DNA from: an uncultured Clostridia bacterium
Lineage (GTDB): Bacteria > Bacillota > Clostridia > Christensenellales > Borkfalkiaceae
NCBI GenBank assembly: GCA_904374385.1
Contig: CAJFGA010000003.1
Span: 1 to 55,618, forward strand
DNA length: 55,618 nucleotides
Direction: 5' to 3'
Under the pieces are notes generated by a model. It did not search any database and was not told the DNA's origin. It saw nothing but the letters and a program-made list of their open reading frames with translations. This document shows, piece after piece, positions 16,174 to 26,180 of the stretch (the first letter of the stretch is position 1; each line of letters opens with the position of its first letter). The position numbers and the translations under genes are program-made.

Positions 16174-18531
16174 ATGAAGAAAAAATTGTGCGTTTTGATC
16201 GCTTTTCTGATAATCGTTGCGGGGGTTTTCGGCATGGTGACAGGCTGCGGCAATTCGGTCGTTTCGCAAGGAGATTTACAGCTTTCGCAAAACGATCAAG
16301 AAATTTCGCTGGAAAATGAAAAAATACGCATCTCATTCAATAAATCGAACGGCTCGATCCGCGAGGTATATAATAAAATAAGTGACATTTTGTTGGTTTC
16401 CGAAAACGATGATGCGGAAGCGGTCTCGCTGCGCGTCAAAGGGGAAACGCTCATGGTAAACCAGCAGCCCGAAAAATCCGGATTTGAGTATACGATCGAA
16501 GAAAACGGGGCAGAGGAAAAGCGCGTTGCTTTTTCTTGGCGGTTTCCCGTCGGCGCAACGGTTACGGCAACGGTTTCCCTCTCTTCCGGGTCGGACGAGA
16601 TTGTGTTCCGCGTGCGTATCGACGACATAGAACGGGATGTATATGCCGTGCAGTATCCTATCGTCGACAATATCGGCGCCATTACGGGCGACGGGGAAAA
16701 CGACTATCTTGTCAGCCCGTTTGCGACCGGGTATTTGTTTCAAAACCCGCAAAGCAATTTTATGCGTTACGGGCAGGATTTGAGCGGACAGAGCGCGCTC
16801 ACGCCTTCGGGATTCGGCAGTACGATGCAATTTTACGGCTATTATACCGAAGGGAAAGGGGGCTTTTATTGGCAGACAAAAGACGGCGGCAATACCGTCA
16901 AAGATTTTGTTTTCAAAAATGACGGCGGGAGCTTGCAGGCGGAGATCGGACACTATGTGAGCGATATGTCTCGGGCGGCCGCGCAGTTTGATTACGATAT
17001 CGTGCTGACAAATTTGTACGAGGGGAATTGGTACGAAGCCGCAGAGCGCTACAAGGCCTGGGCCGTGGAACAGCCGTGGGTTAAATATCACGGGCGGAAT
17101 TCCGAGAGGGAAGATCTGAATAAAGACGTATATGAAAACAGTGTGCTCGCCAATTTTATCGCTCCCGCAAAAAAGGATCAGGCCGATTATGCGCTTGCCC
17201 TCTACGAAAAGATCCGTGAAAATATAACGACGCCCGGTTCAAAAATTTTGACGGTGCCTTTCTATTATTCAATTCCGCAGGAAGTGGGCCCGGATGACGA
17301 TATCAACGCATATTTTGAAACCTGGAAAGATGAAGCCTTTTATGAGGCGCTTGCCGAAAACGGGGAACCGATCGCGCAGTTTGAGTATACCGATCTGCAA
17401 AAGGAATCCAAAATGACGGCGCTCCCTTCATGGATCACGGACAACAGGGTCAAAAAGGAACACGGGGAATATTGGAACATTATGTTCGCTGAAAATTGGC
17501 AGTATCTTTGCGGCGGCAGCGAGCGATGGGTCAATCTCGTTACGGACAGGCAGCGCGAGCAGTTTGAAAAGATGGGAATGCAGGGTATTTATAACGATCT
17601 CGGCGTGTGTGCCGTACATCCGCTGCAGTGTTTTGATACCTCGCATGATCACGGATGGGAAGTCAACGTCCTCGATGATTATCTTGCTCTTTTGGAAAAG
17701 TCATACAATATTTCCCGTGAATATACGGTAGACGAGTCCGGGAATAACGGTTTTACCGGGCAGGAAATGATCACCGAAAATGCAATTCCGTTTGTAGACG
17801 TATATTAAGCCCGCGCCAATGCGGGCGAAATGAGCGGCATGGAGCACGACGAGATCATGCGCCTTGTGCAGAACGACGTGGCGGAAAAGATACCGCTGTT
17901 TGAATATGTTTATCATGAATATTCGGGCGTGCGCATGGACGGCTTCACGCTGCCCGTATCTTCCGTCGGCGTTCCCTATTACTATACGATGGCTTATACT
18001 GCACTCAACGGCGGAATCCCCGAATTCAACTATGAGTGCTACGATCATAGTGCCTTCGCCGAGCTTGTAGGGCAATTGGACACGGATATGATCCGCTTTA
18101 TCGATACGCTCGGCAAAGCGCGCGTCGATTACGCGAAAAATTTTCTTGTATACGGCAGCATGGCGCGCAGTCCCTATCTTGGCTTGGAAAAACAGAGTTA
18201 TTCTTATGAAACGCCCATCGTGATCAATTGGGGCAGCGTCGGCGGTTTAAAGAGCGGCGAAATGCTGCTTTCTCCCGTCGTGGTAAGCGCGTTCCGCTAT
18301 GGGGAAGAGGTGGCGGTTTTTCTATGCAATATAACAGGGGAGGAGATCGACCTTTCCTTTACGCTCGATGCCCTTTCCCTTTACGGTATGGCCTCCGGCG
18401 AAGCAACGATTATAAAAGACGGGGTCGAAGTCTCTGCAGGCAGCCTTACAGAAGGGAAATACGCCTTTTCGGAGAAATTGGAAAGCTGCAGTGTTTATAT
18501 GATTGCCTTAACGCCGGGGCAAGGAGCATAA
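16174..18531 (+). pseudogene. DUF6259-like secreted lipoprotein, interrupted by an in-frame TAA
   Basis: The frame from ATG 16174 (GGAGGA upstream) runs 544 codons to a TAA at 17806-17808, then continues in the same frame to 18531 with clear family sequence (ARANAGEMSGMEHDEI onwards); 786 codons in total. A single C-to-T change (CAA to TAA) would explain the stop. A lipobox (VTGC) near residue 26 predicts a membrane-anchored extracellular protein. The N-terminal half has the beta-sandwich start typical of DUF6259 proteins (LENEKIRISFNKSNGSIREVYN), and the rest looks like a TIM-barrel glycosidase. The catalytic activity is not known to me. The downstream piece has an ATG at 17830 without a good ribosome site, so a separate protein is unlikely. 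Confidence 0.75.
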
Positions 18532-18533
18532 AA

Positions 18534-19451
18534 ATGGAATTAAAATCGTTTGGAAAAGAAGCGCTGGCAGCGCGCCGCCGATTTAAATATCGCGGCGCAT
18601 TGAGCGGATATCTGTGCATCCTTCCCGCAATGCTGTTTTTGGCGACTTTTAGCTTTGCGCCGCTCATACTTTCCGTGACGCGCAGCTTTCGTTCCTATTC
18701 TACCGGAGAATTTGTGGCGCTGGAAAACTTTAAATTTATTTTGCAGACGCCCACTTTCGTCAAGTCTTTTGCCAATGTATTGATTTTGGCCGGGATCGTA
18801 GTCGTCACGCAGATGGTCATCAGTTTTTTAATGGCGCACCTGATCATCAAATTGCCCTTAAAACTTGCGGGGGTCGTCAAAATCGGCATCTATATTCCCT
18901 GCATGATGTCGGGCGTCATAACCTCGGTCATTTTCAATTTGTTTCTGCGCTATAACCGCGGCTTTTTGGATGCGATCATGATTGCAATGGGCAAAGACCC
19001 GATCTATTTCGCGCAGGACGGCATATGGCCGTACATCAGTATAATCGTGCCTACCCTTTGGCTGGGATTCGGCTATAATACGCTCGTCATGCTTGCAGGA
19101 AGATTGAACGTACCGCGCGAATACTACGAGGCGGCAAAGATTGACGGCGCCGGGGTTTTTGCGACTATGTTCAAGATCACCATTCCCAATATGGGGAACT
19201 TTTTTATACTTCTGCTCGTCAATTTGATCATCAACAATCTGCAAATGCTGGAGATCCCCATGTTCATCACGGGCGGGGGACCGCATGAAAAGACGATCAC
19301 CCCCTGTATGTATCTGTTTCAGTCTTTCAACGATATGATGCGTGACAGAAATATTACCATAGCGGGAAGCCTGTTGGTCATGATCCCCATCGTGCTTCTC
19401 AACTTGGTTGCGTTTGTGTTGATCCGCTCGAAGGGCTCGGAGGATGCGTGA
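18534..19451 (+). CDS. ABC sugar permease, UgpA/LacF type, 305 aa
   Basis: Integral membrane permease of a carbohydrate ABC importer with six predicted helices, the first at about residues 25-48. The cytoplasmic EAA loop (EYYEAAKIDGAGVFATMFKITIPNM, about 203-227) couples to the ATPase. Length is normal. The ATG at 18534 has an AAGGAG site. It pairs with the following permease and the binding protein at 14742. No ATP-binding subunit is encoded nearby, as is common for Bacillota sugar importers that share an MsmX-type ATPase. Confidence 0.93.
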   Translation: MELKSFGKEALAARRRFKYRGALSGYLCILPAMLFLATFSFAPLILSVTRSFRSYSTGEFVALENFKFILQTPTFVKSFANVLILAGIVVVTQMVISFLMAHLIIKLPLKLAGVVKIGIYIPCMMSGVITSVIFNLFLRYNRGFLDAIMIAMGKDPIYFAQDGIWPYISIIVPTLWLGFGYNTLVMLAGRLNVPREYYEAAKIDGAGVFATMFKITIPNMGNFFILLLVNLIINNLQMLEIPMFITGGGPHEKTITPCMYLFQSFNDMMRDRNITIAGSLLVMIPIVLLNLVAFVLIRSKGSEDA

Positions 19452-19452
19452 T

Positions 19453-20307
19453 ATGGTCAATACGGCAAAGGTATAAAAGAAGGCGGCCCGTGCGGCGTTT
19501 ATTGCAGGCGGCACCTTAATCTTTCTTCTCATAATTTTTCCGTTCGTTTGGATGATACCGGCTTCTCTTAAAGGAACGGATGATATTTGGAGCATTCCGC
19601 CCAAGTGGCTGCCCTCTCAATGGGAATGGTCGAATTTTGCGGCACTGCTCGAACAGGATATCAACGGCGGTTACTTTTTTCGTTCGATCGGCGTGACGCT
19701 CATCGTCGGCGTATCCGCCACCTTTCTCAATCTTGTGATCAATATTTTGGCGGCATACGGTTTTGCGCGGCACGAATTTCCCGGGAAACGAATTTTATGG
19801 GCGATCTTCTTATTCACAATGTTCGTTCCGGGGATCACGGTACAGATCACGTCCATCCAGGTCGTGACCAAGCTCAATTTGACAAACACTCTTTTCGTGC
19901 TGATTTTGCCTACGGCAGCCAACGCGTATAACATTTTCTTTTTCCGCCAATTCTACCTCATGATCCCTGACAGCTTGGAAGAATCGGCCATGCTCGACGG
20001 CGCGAACAGGGCGCAGATCTTGCTTAAAATATTTTTGCCTCTTTCGGTTACGCCTATTGTCGTTACGGGGGTCGGCTGTTTTATCGGTCATTGGAATTCT
20101 TATATTTGGCCGACGCTTACCATCGTTGAAAACCAAGATAAGTACAGTCAGATCATGCAATTTGTATATATGCTGAGTACGAACGAGCCGCGCGACTACG
20201 GAAAGGTTGTCGCCGCAACGCTCGTAACCATGCTCATACCGTTGGCGGTATTCTCAGTCTTCCAAAAGAAGATCGTAGAAGGGGTCGCCATTTCCGGACT
20301 AAAATAA
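19453..20307 (+). pseudogene. ABC sugar permease, UgpE/LacG type, TAA at codon 8
   Basis: Partner permease of the importer. ATG 19453 has GGAGG 9 nt upstream and opens MVNTAKV, then TAA at 19474-19476, then an uninterrupted frame to 20307 that begins with the expected first membrane helix (KKAARAAFIAGGTLIFLLIIFPFVWMI, in parts). The EAA loop (DSLEESAMLDGANRAQILLKIFLPL) and the C-terminus (KKIVEGVAISGLK) are normal. A CAA-to-TAA change would explain the stop. Restart at the next ATG (19552) would lose helix 1 and probably give an inactive subunit. The importer is functional only if this stop is suppressed, is a sequencing error, or varies among cells. Confidence 0.8.
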
Positions 20308-20318
20308 GAGGTAAAGCG

Positions 20319-21401
20319 ATGTTAGATTTTTTGATGATGCAGGCAGGGGTAAAAACGCGCATGTTTTCTGCCGAAAATCCGGAGGGGAAAAAGGGGGGAG
20401 GATGCCGTGCCGTTCCCGACCCCGATAGTCCCGAATATGTACACGCGCGCAAAGCGGCGCATTACGGCGAGGGATGGAAAGTGCGCCCGTTTATCCGTAT
20501 GGAAGGCGGCGAAACGGTCACGCTCGCCGCAGTGGAAGGGAGCGGCGTGATCACACAGCTTTTCATAACGAGCGATAAAAAGAATTTTTCCGATCTCGTT
20601 TTAAGGATGTATTGGGATGGAGAAAGTCAGCCCAGTGTCGAAGTCCCCGTCGGAGCGTTTTTCTGTATGGGGCATAACGAACAGCCGCAAGAGGTTTTTT
20701 CCCTTCCGATCACGGTTGCTCCCAGCCGCGGCTGCAACTGTTATTTTCAAATGCCCTTTCGTAAGGGGGCTCGCATAACACTCACCAACGAAGGCGGCCC
20801 CGCAGAGATCATTGCTTATAAAGTGTTGGTGCATGAACAGCCCGTGCCGGAAGGCGCCGCCTATTTCCACGCACAGTATCGGCGCACGGCGACGACGGAA
20901 GAATCCGCTGAGCACGTCATTCTCGACGGGGTTAAGGGCAGAGGCGTTTATGTCGGAACTTACCTTGCGTGGACCAACTTAAACAAAGGCTGGTGGGGCG
21001 AGGGCGAAGTGAAATTTTTTATCGACGGCGACGGTAAATATCCCACGATTTGTGACAACGGCACGGAGGATTATTTCGGCGGGGCATGGAACTTCGGCGG
21101 TTGCGACTGGTTGGGCAAAGACGTACACGAGCAGGTTTTTCATTCTCCGTTTCTCGGCCTTGCGCAATTTTCCCATTCATTAAATGCGCCCAAAAGGATA
21201 GGAATGTATCGTTTTCATGTTTATGACGGCATCGGGTTTGAAAAAGATTTGAGAGTTACGGTGCAAACGCTCGGTTGGCGCGACGACGGCGTTTATAAAA
21301 AACTGGCAGAAGATGTCGCTTCGGTCGCCTATTGGTATCAGTTAGAACCTCATTTCCATTTTCCCGCTCTTCCGCCATGCGAAAAGCGATGGGATCGGTA
21401 A
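20319..21401 (+). CDS. GH172 (DUF2961) glycoside hydrolase, 360 aa
   Basis: Full-length DUF2961 protein, now glycoside hydrolase family 172. Characterised members hydrolyse alpha-D-fructofuranosides (difructose dianhydride I) or alpha-D-arabinofuranosides of mycobacterial arabinan. Visible family motifs are the start (SAENPEGKKGGGCRA, with ARKAAHYGEGWKVRPF), and CDNGTEDYFGGAWNF with the conserved acid Glu250. No signal peptide, so it probably trims imported oligosaccharides in the cytoplasm. It is the last gene of the LacI operon. A D-arabinofuranosidase would release exactly the sugar the FucI-type isomerase can use; this is inference. Confidence 0.88.
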   Translation: MLDFLMMQAGVKTRMFSAENPEGKKGGGCRAVPDPDSPEYVHARKAAHYGEGWKVRPFIRMEGGETVTLAAVEGSGVITQLFITSDKKNFSDLVLRMYWDGESQPSVEVPVGAFFCMGHNEQPQEVFSLPITVAPSRGCNCYFQMPFRKGARITLTNEGGPAEIIAYKVLVHEQPVPEGAAYFHAQYRRTATTEESAEHVILDGVKGRGVYVGTYLAWTNLNKGWWGEGEVKFFIDGDGKYPTICDNGTEDYFGGAWNFGGCDWLGKDVHEQVFHSPFLGLAQFSHSLNAPKRIGMYRFHVYDGIGFEKDLRVTVQTLGWRDDGVYKKLAEDVASVAYWYQLEPHFHFPALPPCEKRWDR

Positions 21402-21434
21402 AAACGGTATATATCAAAAAATTTTTAAAGTATA

Positions 21435-21477
21435 AACGGAAAGGGAGCCGCATAATTCGCGCTGCTCCCTTTTCGTT
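21435..21477. terminator. Hairpin after the LacI operon
   Basis: A 14-nt inverted repeat (AACGGAAAGGGAGC at 21435-21448 with 21464-21477, one mismatch) and a 15-nt loop, 34 bp after the GH172 stop codon. The T tract is weak, so termination is likely but not certain. The rest of the 375-bp gap holds only the promoter below. Confidence 0.5.
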
Positions 21478-21695
21478 ATCGTCTGCAAGTGATTGACCGG
21501 ACATCAATTCACAGATATGAGTTTGTTTCGGGGAGGCCTGTGGGCATTTTTTGATTGTAAGCGTGTGTAATCAGATTTTTTGGTACGAGTATATCCTGCA
21601 AAAGGCGCTTCATATTGCCGGCGAGATAAGGCGGAATGTCAATTTTTTGCACTTAAAGGTTAACAGAACGCGTAGAAACGGCGCATTTTTTTTGC

Positions 21696-21701
21696 TATAA
21701 T
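21696..21701 (+). promoter_or_regulatory. -10 box before the GH78-GH35 operon
   Basis: A perfect TATAAT, 75 bp before the ATG. The -35 position (TAGAAA at 21673-21678 with a 17-bp spacer) is poor, so an activator, perhaps the nearby AraC-type protein, may be required. No TGAAACG operator is present here. Confidence 0.5.
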
Positions 21702-21776
21702 TTTATTGTAAACTTAAGGATGCGTCGGCAGATGTTTTAGAGGGAATGACGTCGTCGCAATTAAGAAGGAGTTTTT

Positions 21777-24065
21777 ATGCGTTTCCAAAAGGCTGTCCCC
21801 GTTTGGCTGAAAAATGAAGAAAAGTCGCTGAATAGTATATGCGCTTTTTGTGTAATGTTCGGGGAATTGAAAAGTGCAGAACTGTACATCACGGCGAACA
21901 ATTGCTATAAGGTCTATCTAAACGGGGAATTTTTGGGGTTCGGACCCGCGCGAGCGGCACATGGACATTATCGTATCGACGTGCTTCCTCTCAAAAATCT
22001 AAAAAAGCAAAACGTTCTCTTTATTGAGGCGGCAGGTTATAATACCATGAATTACTGGGTGTTGGATATGCCTGCATTTTTGCAGGCAGAAATTATGGAA
22101 AACGGAGAGGCGCGTCATTGGACGGGTAAGGACTTTTATGTGAGGCGTTATACCGAGCGTCTGCGCAAAGTCAGTCGTTTCAGCTATCAGCGTGCATTTA
22201 CGGAAAGTTATGTGTTCCGTGAATCGCCTGAAAAAACTTATGCCGAGTACTTTGGAGATGGCGCCGAACTGCCGGCGCGCGTTACTTCGGGGAAGTTTTT
22301 GCCGAGAGAAACGGCTTATCCGACCTATGGGATGCTTTGGGGGAATAAAACCGAAAACGGGACATTTACTCTGGGGCAAGGATTGCCTTACCGCAATATT
22401 TGTATGGAAATTGAAAAGTTAAGGATCTTTCCCATTGAAGAATGGGAAAGTAACCCGTCAGACTTTATCTGCAATCTTGTATATGAAAAGTCGGCGCCCA
22501 AAACGAGTTTTTCGGGCGGAGAATATGCGGTTTTTGATTTTCAGAGGGCGGAAACCGGCTTTATTGGAACAGAACTTATCGCCGAAGAAGATTCGCATAT
22601 ATGTTTACTATTCGATGAGATGGATCTTCGAAAGTCGCCAAATGAACCATCCGAAATTTTTCCCTACCGCAACGGATGCGTTAATATCATAGAATATCGG
22701 TTTGTTAAGGGCATACACAGGCATTTCACGTTTGAACCTTATACGGCCCGCTATGTCAAGGCGGTGATCTGCGAAGGCTCTGTCCGCTCTCTGCGCATAT
22801 CTATGCGCAAATTTGAAAACCCGGAAGCGGATCGTTTTTCTTTTTGGTGTTCCGACGAGCGGCTGAACGCCATCGTTGATGCCGCTCAGCGTACCTTTCG
22901 TCACAATTCTGTCGATCTTCTGACCGATTGCCCTTCGAGGGAACGCGCCGGCTGGCTCTGCGATTCGTTTTTCTCAGCAAGGGCGGAACAGCTGTTTACG
23001 GGCAGGAACAGGGCCGAAAATGCCTTTCTGTATAATTATGCGCTTTGTCCGCAATTGCCGTATCTTCCAAACAGGATGATCCCGATGTGTTATCCGGCCG
23101 ATTTTGAAAGCGCACAATATATTCCGAATTGGGCAATGTGGTATATCATCGAGTTATACGATCATTTTCTCCGCTGCGGAGATTTTAACATTGCGCAAAA
23201 GAGCCGTGAGAAAGTATATGGTATACTGGAGTTTTTGGAAGGCTACCGAAACGAAATGGGGCTTTTAGAAAATTTAGAGGGGTGGGTATTTGTCGAGTGG
23301 AGCAAAGCAAACGATCCCGGGTTTATAGAAGGCATTAATTTCCCGTCGAATATGCTGTTTTCTAAGGCGTTGGAAAGTGCAGGGCTCTTATATAAGGAAA
23401 ATAAATTCCTGCGTCGGGCGGAAGATGTGCGCGATGCGGTGCGCAAATATTCCTTTAACGGGATCTTTTTTGAAGACAACCGCATCCGCAGCGAAGACGG
23501 TACAAAGCTGACGGGGCATATCACAGAAACCTGCCAATATTATGCATTTTTTTCGGGGGTGGCCTCGCCGCACTTGTATCCTGCGTTGTTTGAATTATTA
23601 ACGGAAAAATTCGGGCCTTTGCGCGATGCAACAACTGTATACCCGCATGTACATAAATCGAACGCATTTATTGGAAATTATTTGCGACTGATCATGTTGG
23701 CCGATTCGGACAAAAAGGGAAAACTTCGACAAGAGTGTGTCGATTTCTTTTTTAATATGGCACAGAGCACGGGAACCCTTTGGGAAAACAGCGATCCGTA
23801 CGGAAGCCTCGATCATGGGTTTGCCTCATATGCGGCGAATTTACTCGTCAGATATATCAGCGGATTTATCGCGGCTCATGGAAAAAAACTGCTCTTTACG
23901 GAAGCGACTGAAAAGATAGACTGCGCCATCCGAATTCCCGTCGGAGACGAAGAATTGCTTTTTGAGCGCAAGGGCGGGAAAGAAAATTTGCGCATACCGC
24001 AGGGGTACGAGTGTGTGCGTCAGGCCGATGAGCGCGGGAAAGTACGTTCGGAGGCTGTAGTATGA
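21777..24065 (+). CDS. Alpha-L-rhamnosidase-like protein (GH78 fold), 762 aa
   Basis: Layout of the GH78 family: N-terminal beta-sandwich modules (residues 1-350, with YKVYLNGEFLGFGPARAAHG), an (alpha/alpha)6 barrel (about 350-690) and a short C-terminal beta domain. The barrel starts with the signature LLTDCPSRERAGWLCDS and later has TGHITETCQYYAFFSG and ENSDPYGSLDHGFAS, where GH78 acids lie. The classical DCPQRDER acid pattern is altered to DCPSRERA, so the specificity may differ from rhamnosidase. No signal peptide: cytoplasmic. It overlaps the GH35 gene by 4 bp (ATGA), so the pair is translationally coupled. Confidence 0.75.
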   Translation: MRFQKAVPVWLKNEEKSLNSICAFCVMFGELKSAELYITANNCYKVYLNGEFLGFGPARAAHGHYRIDVLPLKNLKKQNVLFIEAAGYNTMNYWVLDMPAFLQAEIMENGEARHWTGKDFYVRRYTERLRKVSRFSYQRAFTESYVFRESPEKTYAEYFGDGAELPARVTSGKFLPRETAYPTYGMLWGNKTENGTFTLGQGLPYRNICMEIEKLRIFPIEEWESNPSDFICNLVYEKSAPKTSFSGGEYAVFDFQRAETGFIGTELIAEEDSHICLLFDEMDLRKSPNEPSEIFPYRNGCVNIIEYRFVKGIHRHFTFEPYTARYVKAVICEGSVRSLRISMRKFENPEADRFSFWCSDERLNAIVDAAQRTFRHNSVDLLTDCPSRERAGWLCDSFFSARAEQLFTGRNRAENAFLYNYALCPQLPYLPNRMIPMCYPADFESAQYIPNWAMWYIIELYDHFLRCGDFNIAQKSREKVYGILEFLEGYRNEMGLLENLEGWVFVEWSKANDPGFIEGINFPSNMLFSKALESAGLLYKENKFLRRAEDVRDAVRKYSFNGIFFEDNRIRSEDGTKLTGHITETCQYYAFFSGVASPHLYPALFELLTEKFGPLRDATTVYPHVHKSNAFIGNYLRLIMLADSDKKGKLRQECVDFFFNMAQSTGTLWENSDPYGSLDHGFASYAANLLVRYISGFIAAHGKKLLFTEATEKIDCAIRIPVGDEELLFERKGGKENLRIPQGYECVRQADERGKVRSEAVV

Positions 24066-26131
24066 TCACATACGATACACGAAGTTTTTTTAAAGACGGC
24101 AAACCTTGGTTCCCGGTGATGGGCGAATATCCATACAGCCGCAACAACTGCGCTTTCTGGAAGGAAGGTCTCGGCAAGATGAAGGCATTGGGTATAGATA
24201 TCGTCTCTTCGTATTGCTGTTGGATACACCACGAGGAGATGGAAGGTCATTACAATTTCAGAGGGAACAACAACCTTCGCCGGTTCGCGAAAGAAGTGAA
24301 GGCGGCCGGAATGTACTTGTGCCTGCGCGTTGGCCCCTGGATCCACGCAGAGGTACGCAACGGAGGTTTCCCAGACTGGGTCGAAAAAAAATACGGCAGC
24401 AGAGCCCGCTCCAACGATGCGGAATATATGGCCGATGTCGGCCGGTATTTTTCTCAGCTTTGCCGGCAGTGCGAGGGATTGACGTATAAAGAAGGCGGCC
24501 CGATCGTCGCCGTACAGGTCGAAAACGAATATTCCCAATGGGGCGTGCAGGGCAAGGGGATAGGCGACGAGCATATAAACGCCCTGATCGGAATGCTGAA
24601 AGACAAGGGGCTCGACGTTCCCCTGTACTTTGCGACCGGCTGGGGAGCTGCGGCTACTGGAGAGGCGATCCCCGTTTGGGGCAATTACTGCGAGGCGCCA
24701 TGGGAGAACGAATACGGCGAACTGCCGCCGATGGACGGATATCTGTTTACCGACAATCCGAACGATGCCAATATCGGAAGCGACACGGGCAAAAAAGAAA
24801 TGAAGGCAGCCATTTCACGTGCGTCTTACCCTTATGTGACGGTCGAACTCGGGTCCGGTATTCAGGTCACAGAGGCGAGACGCCCCGTCGTCACCGCGAA
24901 AGACTGCGGCGCAATGGCGCTTTGCAAGCTCGGCAGCGGCGTCTCTCTGCTGGGTTATTATGTCTTTCACGGAGGGGCAAATCCCGCGGGCGCGCTCTCT
25001 TCGATGCAGGAATACCGTGACGGGAACAATCTTCGTGCGGGATTCTGCTGCGATCTCCCGGTGTTCAATTACGATTTCCAGGCACCGATCGGTCAATACG
25101 GGGAAATGCGTCCCTGCGCGCGCGAGCTGAAACTCTGGAATTATTTTATAAAATATTTCGGGGAAGATCTTTGCAGATTGTCAGTGTGTCTGCCCGTTGA
25201 AAACGGTTCGGATCCGTCAGATCTGTCATCCCCTCGGCTGGCGATTCGGGAAAGCGGCGGCCGTGGATATGTGTTTTTCAACAATTATGTACGCCATTAT
25301 CCCATGCCGGAACGCAAATATACGCGCTTTTCTCCGGCGGAAGGAACGGTATTTTCAGATTTTATTCTCAAAGATGGGCAATATTGTGCTTTTCCGTTCG
25401 GTATGGATATCGGAGGTGCGGTATTAAAATATGCCGAAGCGACGCCGTTTTGTATCCTGAACGGAGAAGATTACGTCTTTTGGGCGTACGACGGACAGGG
25501 GTGTACAGAGATCGAGGGCGAGCCCCGTGGTAAAATCATTGTTTTGAACAGGGAAGATGCACTGGATTGTTTTTGCTGCCGCTATGCAGGGAAGGATCGC
25601 CTATTTTGTACGGACGGAGAAATATACGAAAGGGATGGCGCTATCGAGCTTATCTGCGGAAATTCCGCTCGGCTGAAAATTTATCCTGCACCGGAGGCTC
25701 CGCCCTGCGGATTCCGTGAAGCGGGAAAAGAGGGGATCTTTACCGTTTACTTAATGGAAACAAAAGTCAGCCCCCCGGCGTTGGAAATCAGTACGGCAGA
25801 AAAAAAGCAGGGCTTTGCGGAGTATGCGCTGTCTTTGGAATATTCCGGACAGACCCCGCACAGCGCATGGCTGGAAATCGGCTATGAGGGTAACGGATTG
25901 GAAATACTGCTGGACGGCGAAAAGGTCGCCGACGATCTCTACACAGGCAGACCGTATGTATTCGGACTGCGCGATTACGGATATCCTTCGCGCGTGACCG
26001 TACGGGTCTTGGAGATGTGCCGTGGCAAAAATGTCTATCTGGAGCGTTCTCCTTCGTGTACGGAGGGAAAAGTGTGTCGGCTCACGGACGTACGCGCCGT
26101 TGCCAAGACGTGCATACGTGTGGAACAATAA
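24062..26131 (+). CDS. Glycoside hydrolase family 35-like (beta-galactosidase type), 689 aa
   Basis: An N-terminal TIM barrel of GH35: EGHYNFRGNNNLRRF, LRVGPWIHAEVRNGGFPDW, the acid/base Glu156 in VQVENEYSQWG, and the probable nucleophile Glu262 in VTVELGSG. The C-terminal ~350 residues are beta-rich domains. No signal peptide, so it acts on imported oligosaccharides. Galactose-specific residues cannot be judged by eye, and several GH35-like proteins have other specificities. It overlaps the preceding GH78-like gene and is the last gene of its operon, convergent with the AraC gene. Confidence 0.85.
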   Translation: MITYDTRSFFKDGKPWFPVMGEYPYSRNNCAFWKEGLGKMKALGIDIVSSYCCWIHHEEMEGHYNFRGNNNLRRFAKEVKAAGMYLCLRVGPWIHAEVRNGGFPDWVEKKYGSRARSNDAEYMADVGRYFSQLCRQCEGLTYKEGGPIVAVQVENEYSQWGVQGKGIGDEHINALIGMLKDKGLDVPLYFATGWGAAATGEAIPVWGNYCEAPWENEYGELPPMDGYLFTDNPNDANIGSDTGKKEMKAAISRASYPYVTVELGSGIQVTEARRPVVTAKDCGAMALCKLGSGVSLLGYYVFHGGANPAGALSSMQEYRDGNNLRAGFCCDLPVFNYDFQAPIGQYGEMRPCARELKLWNYFIKYFGEDLCRLSVCLPVENGSDPSDLSSPRLAIRESGGRGYVFFNNYVRHYPMPERKYTRFSPAEGTVFSDFILKDGQYCAFPFGMDIGGAVLKYAEATPFCILNGEDYVFWAYDGQGCTEIEGEPRGKIIVLNREDALDCFCCRYAGKDRLFCTDGEIYERDGAIELICGNSARLKIYPAPEAPPCGFREAGKEGIFTVYLMETKVSPPALEISTAEKKQGFAEYALSLEYSGQTPHSAWLEIGYEGNGLEILLDGEKVADDLYTGRPYVFGLRDYGYPSRVTVRVLEMCRGKNVYLERSPSCTEGKVCRLTDVRAVAKTCIRVEQ

Positions 26132-26146
26132 GCGGAAACGGGCGTG

Positions 26147-26170
26147 AAAAAACGGCCGCAGCGCGGCCGT
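26147..26170 (-). terminator. Terminator of the araC-type gene
   Basis: An 8-bp GC stem (ACGGCCGC/GCGGCCGT) with a 3-nt loop, followed on the minus strand by six T. It starts 10 bp after the AraC stop codon. Confidence 0.85.
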
Positions 26171-26180
26171 CCGAAATCGG

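Noticed and set aside
16174-20307. TAA reassigned to glutamine in this organism
   Set aside because: TAA ends many intact genes here (for example the recombinase at 5356-5358 and the GH172 gene at 21401), so the two internal TAA codons are local changes.
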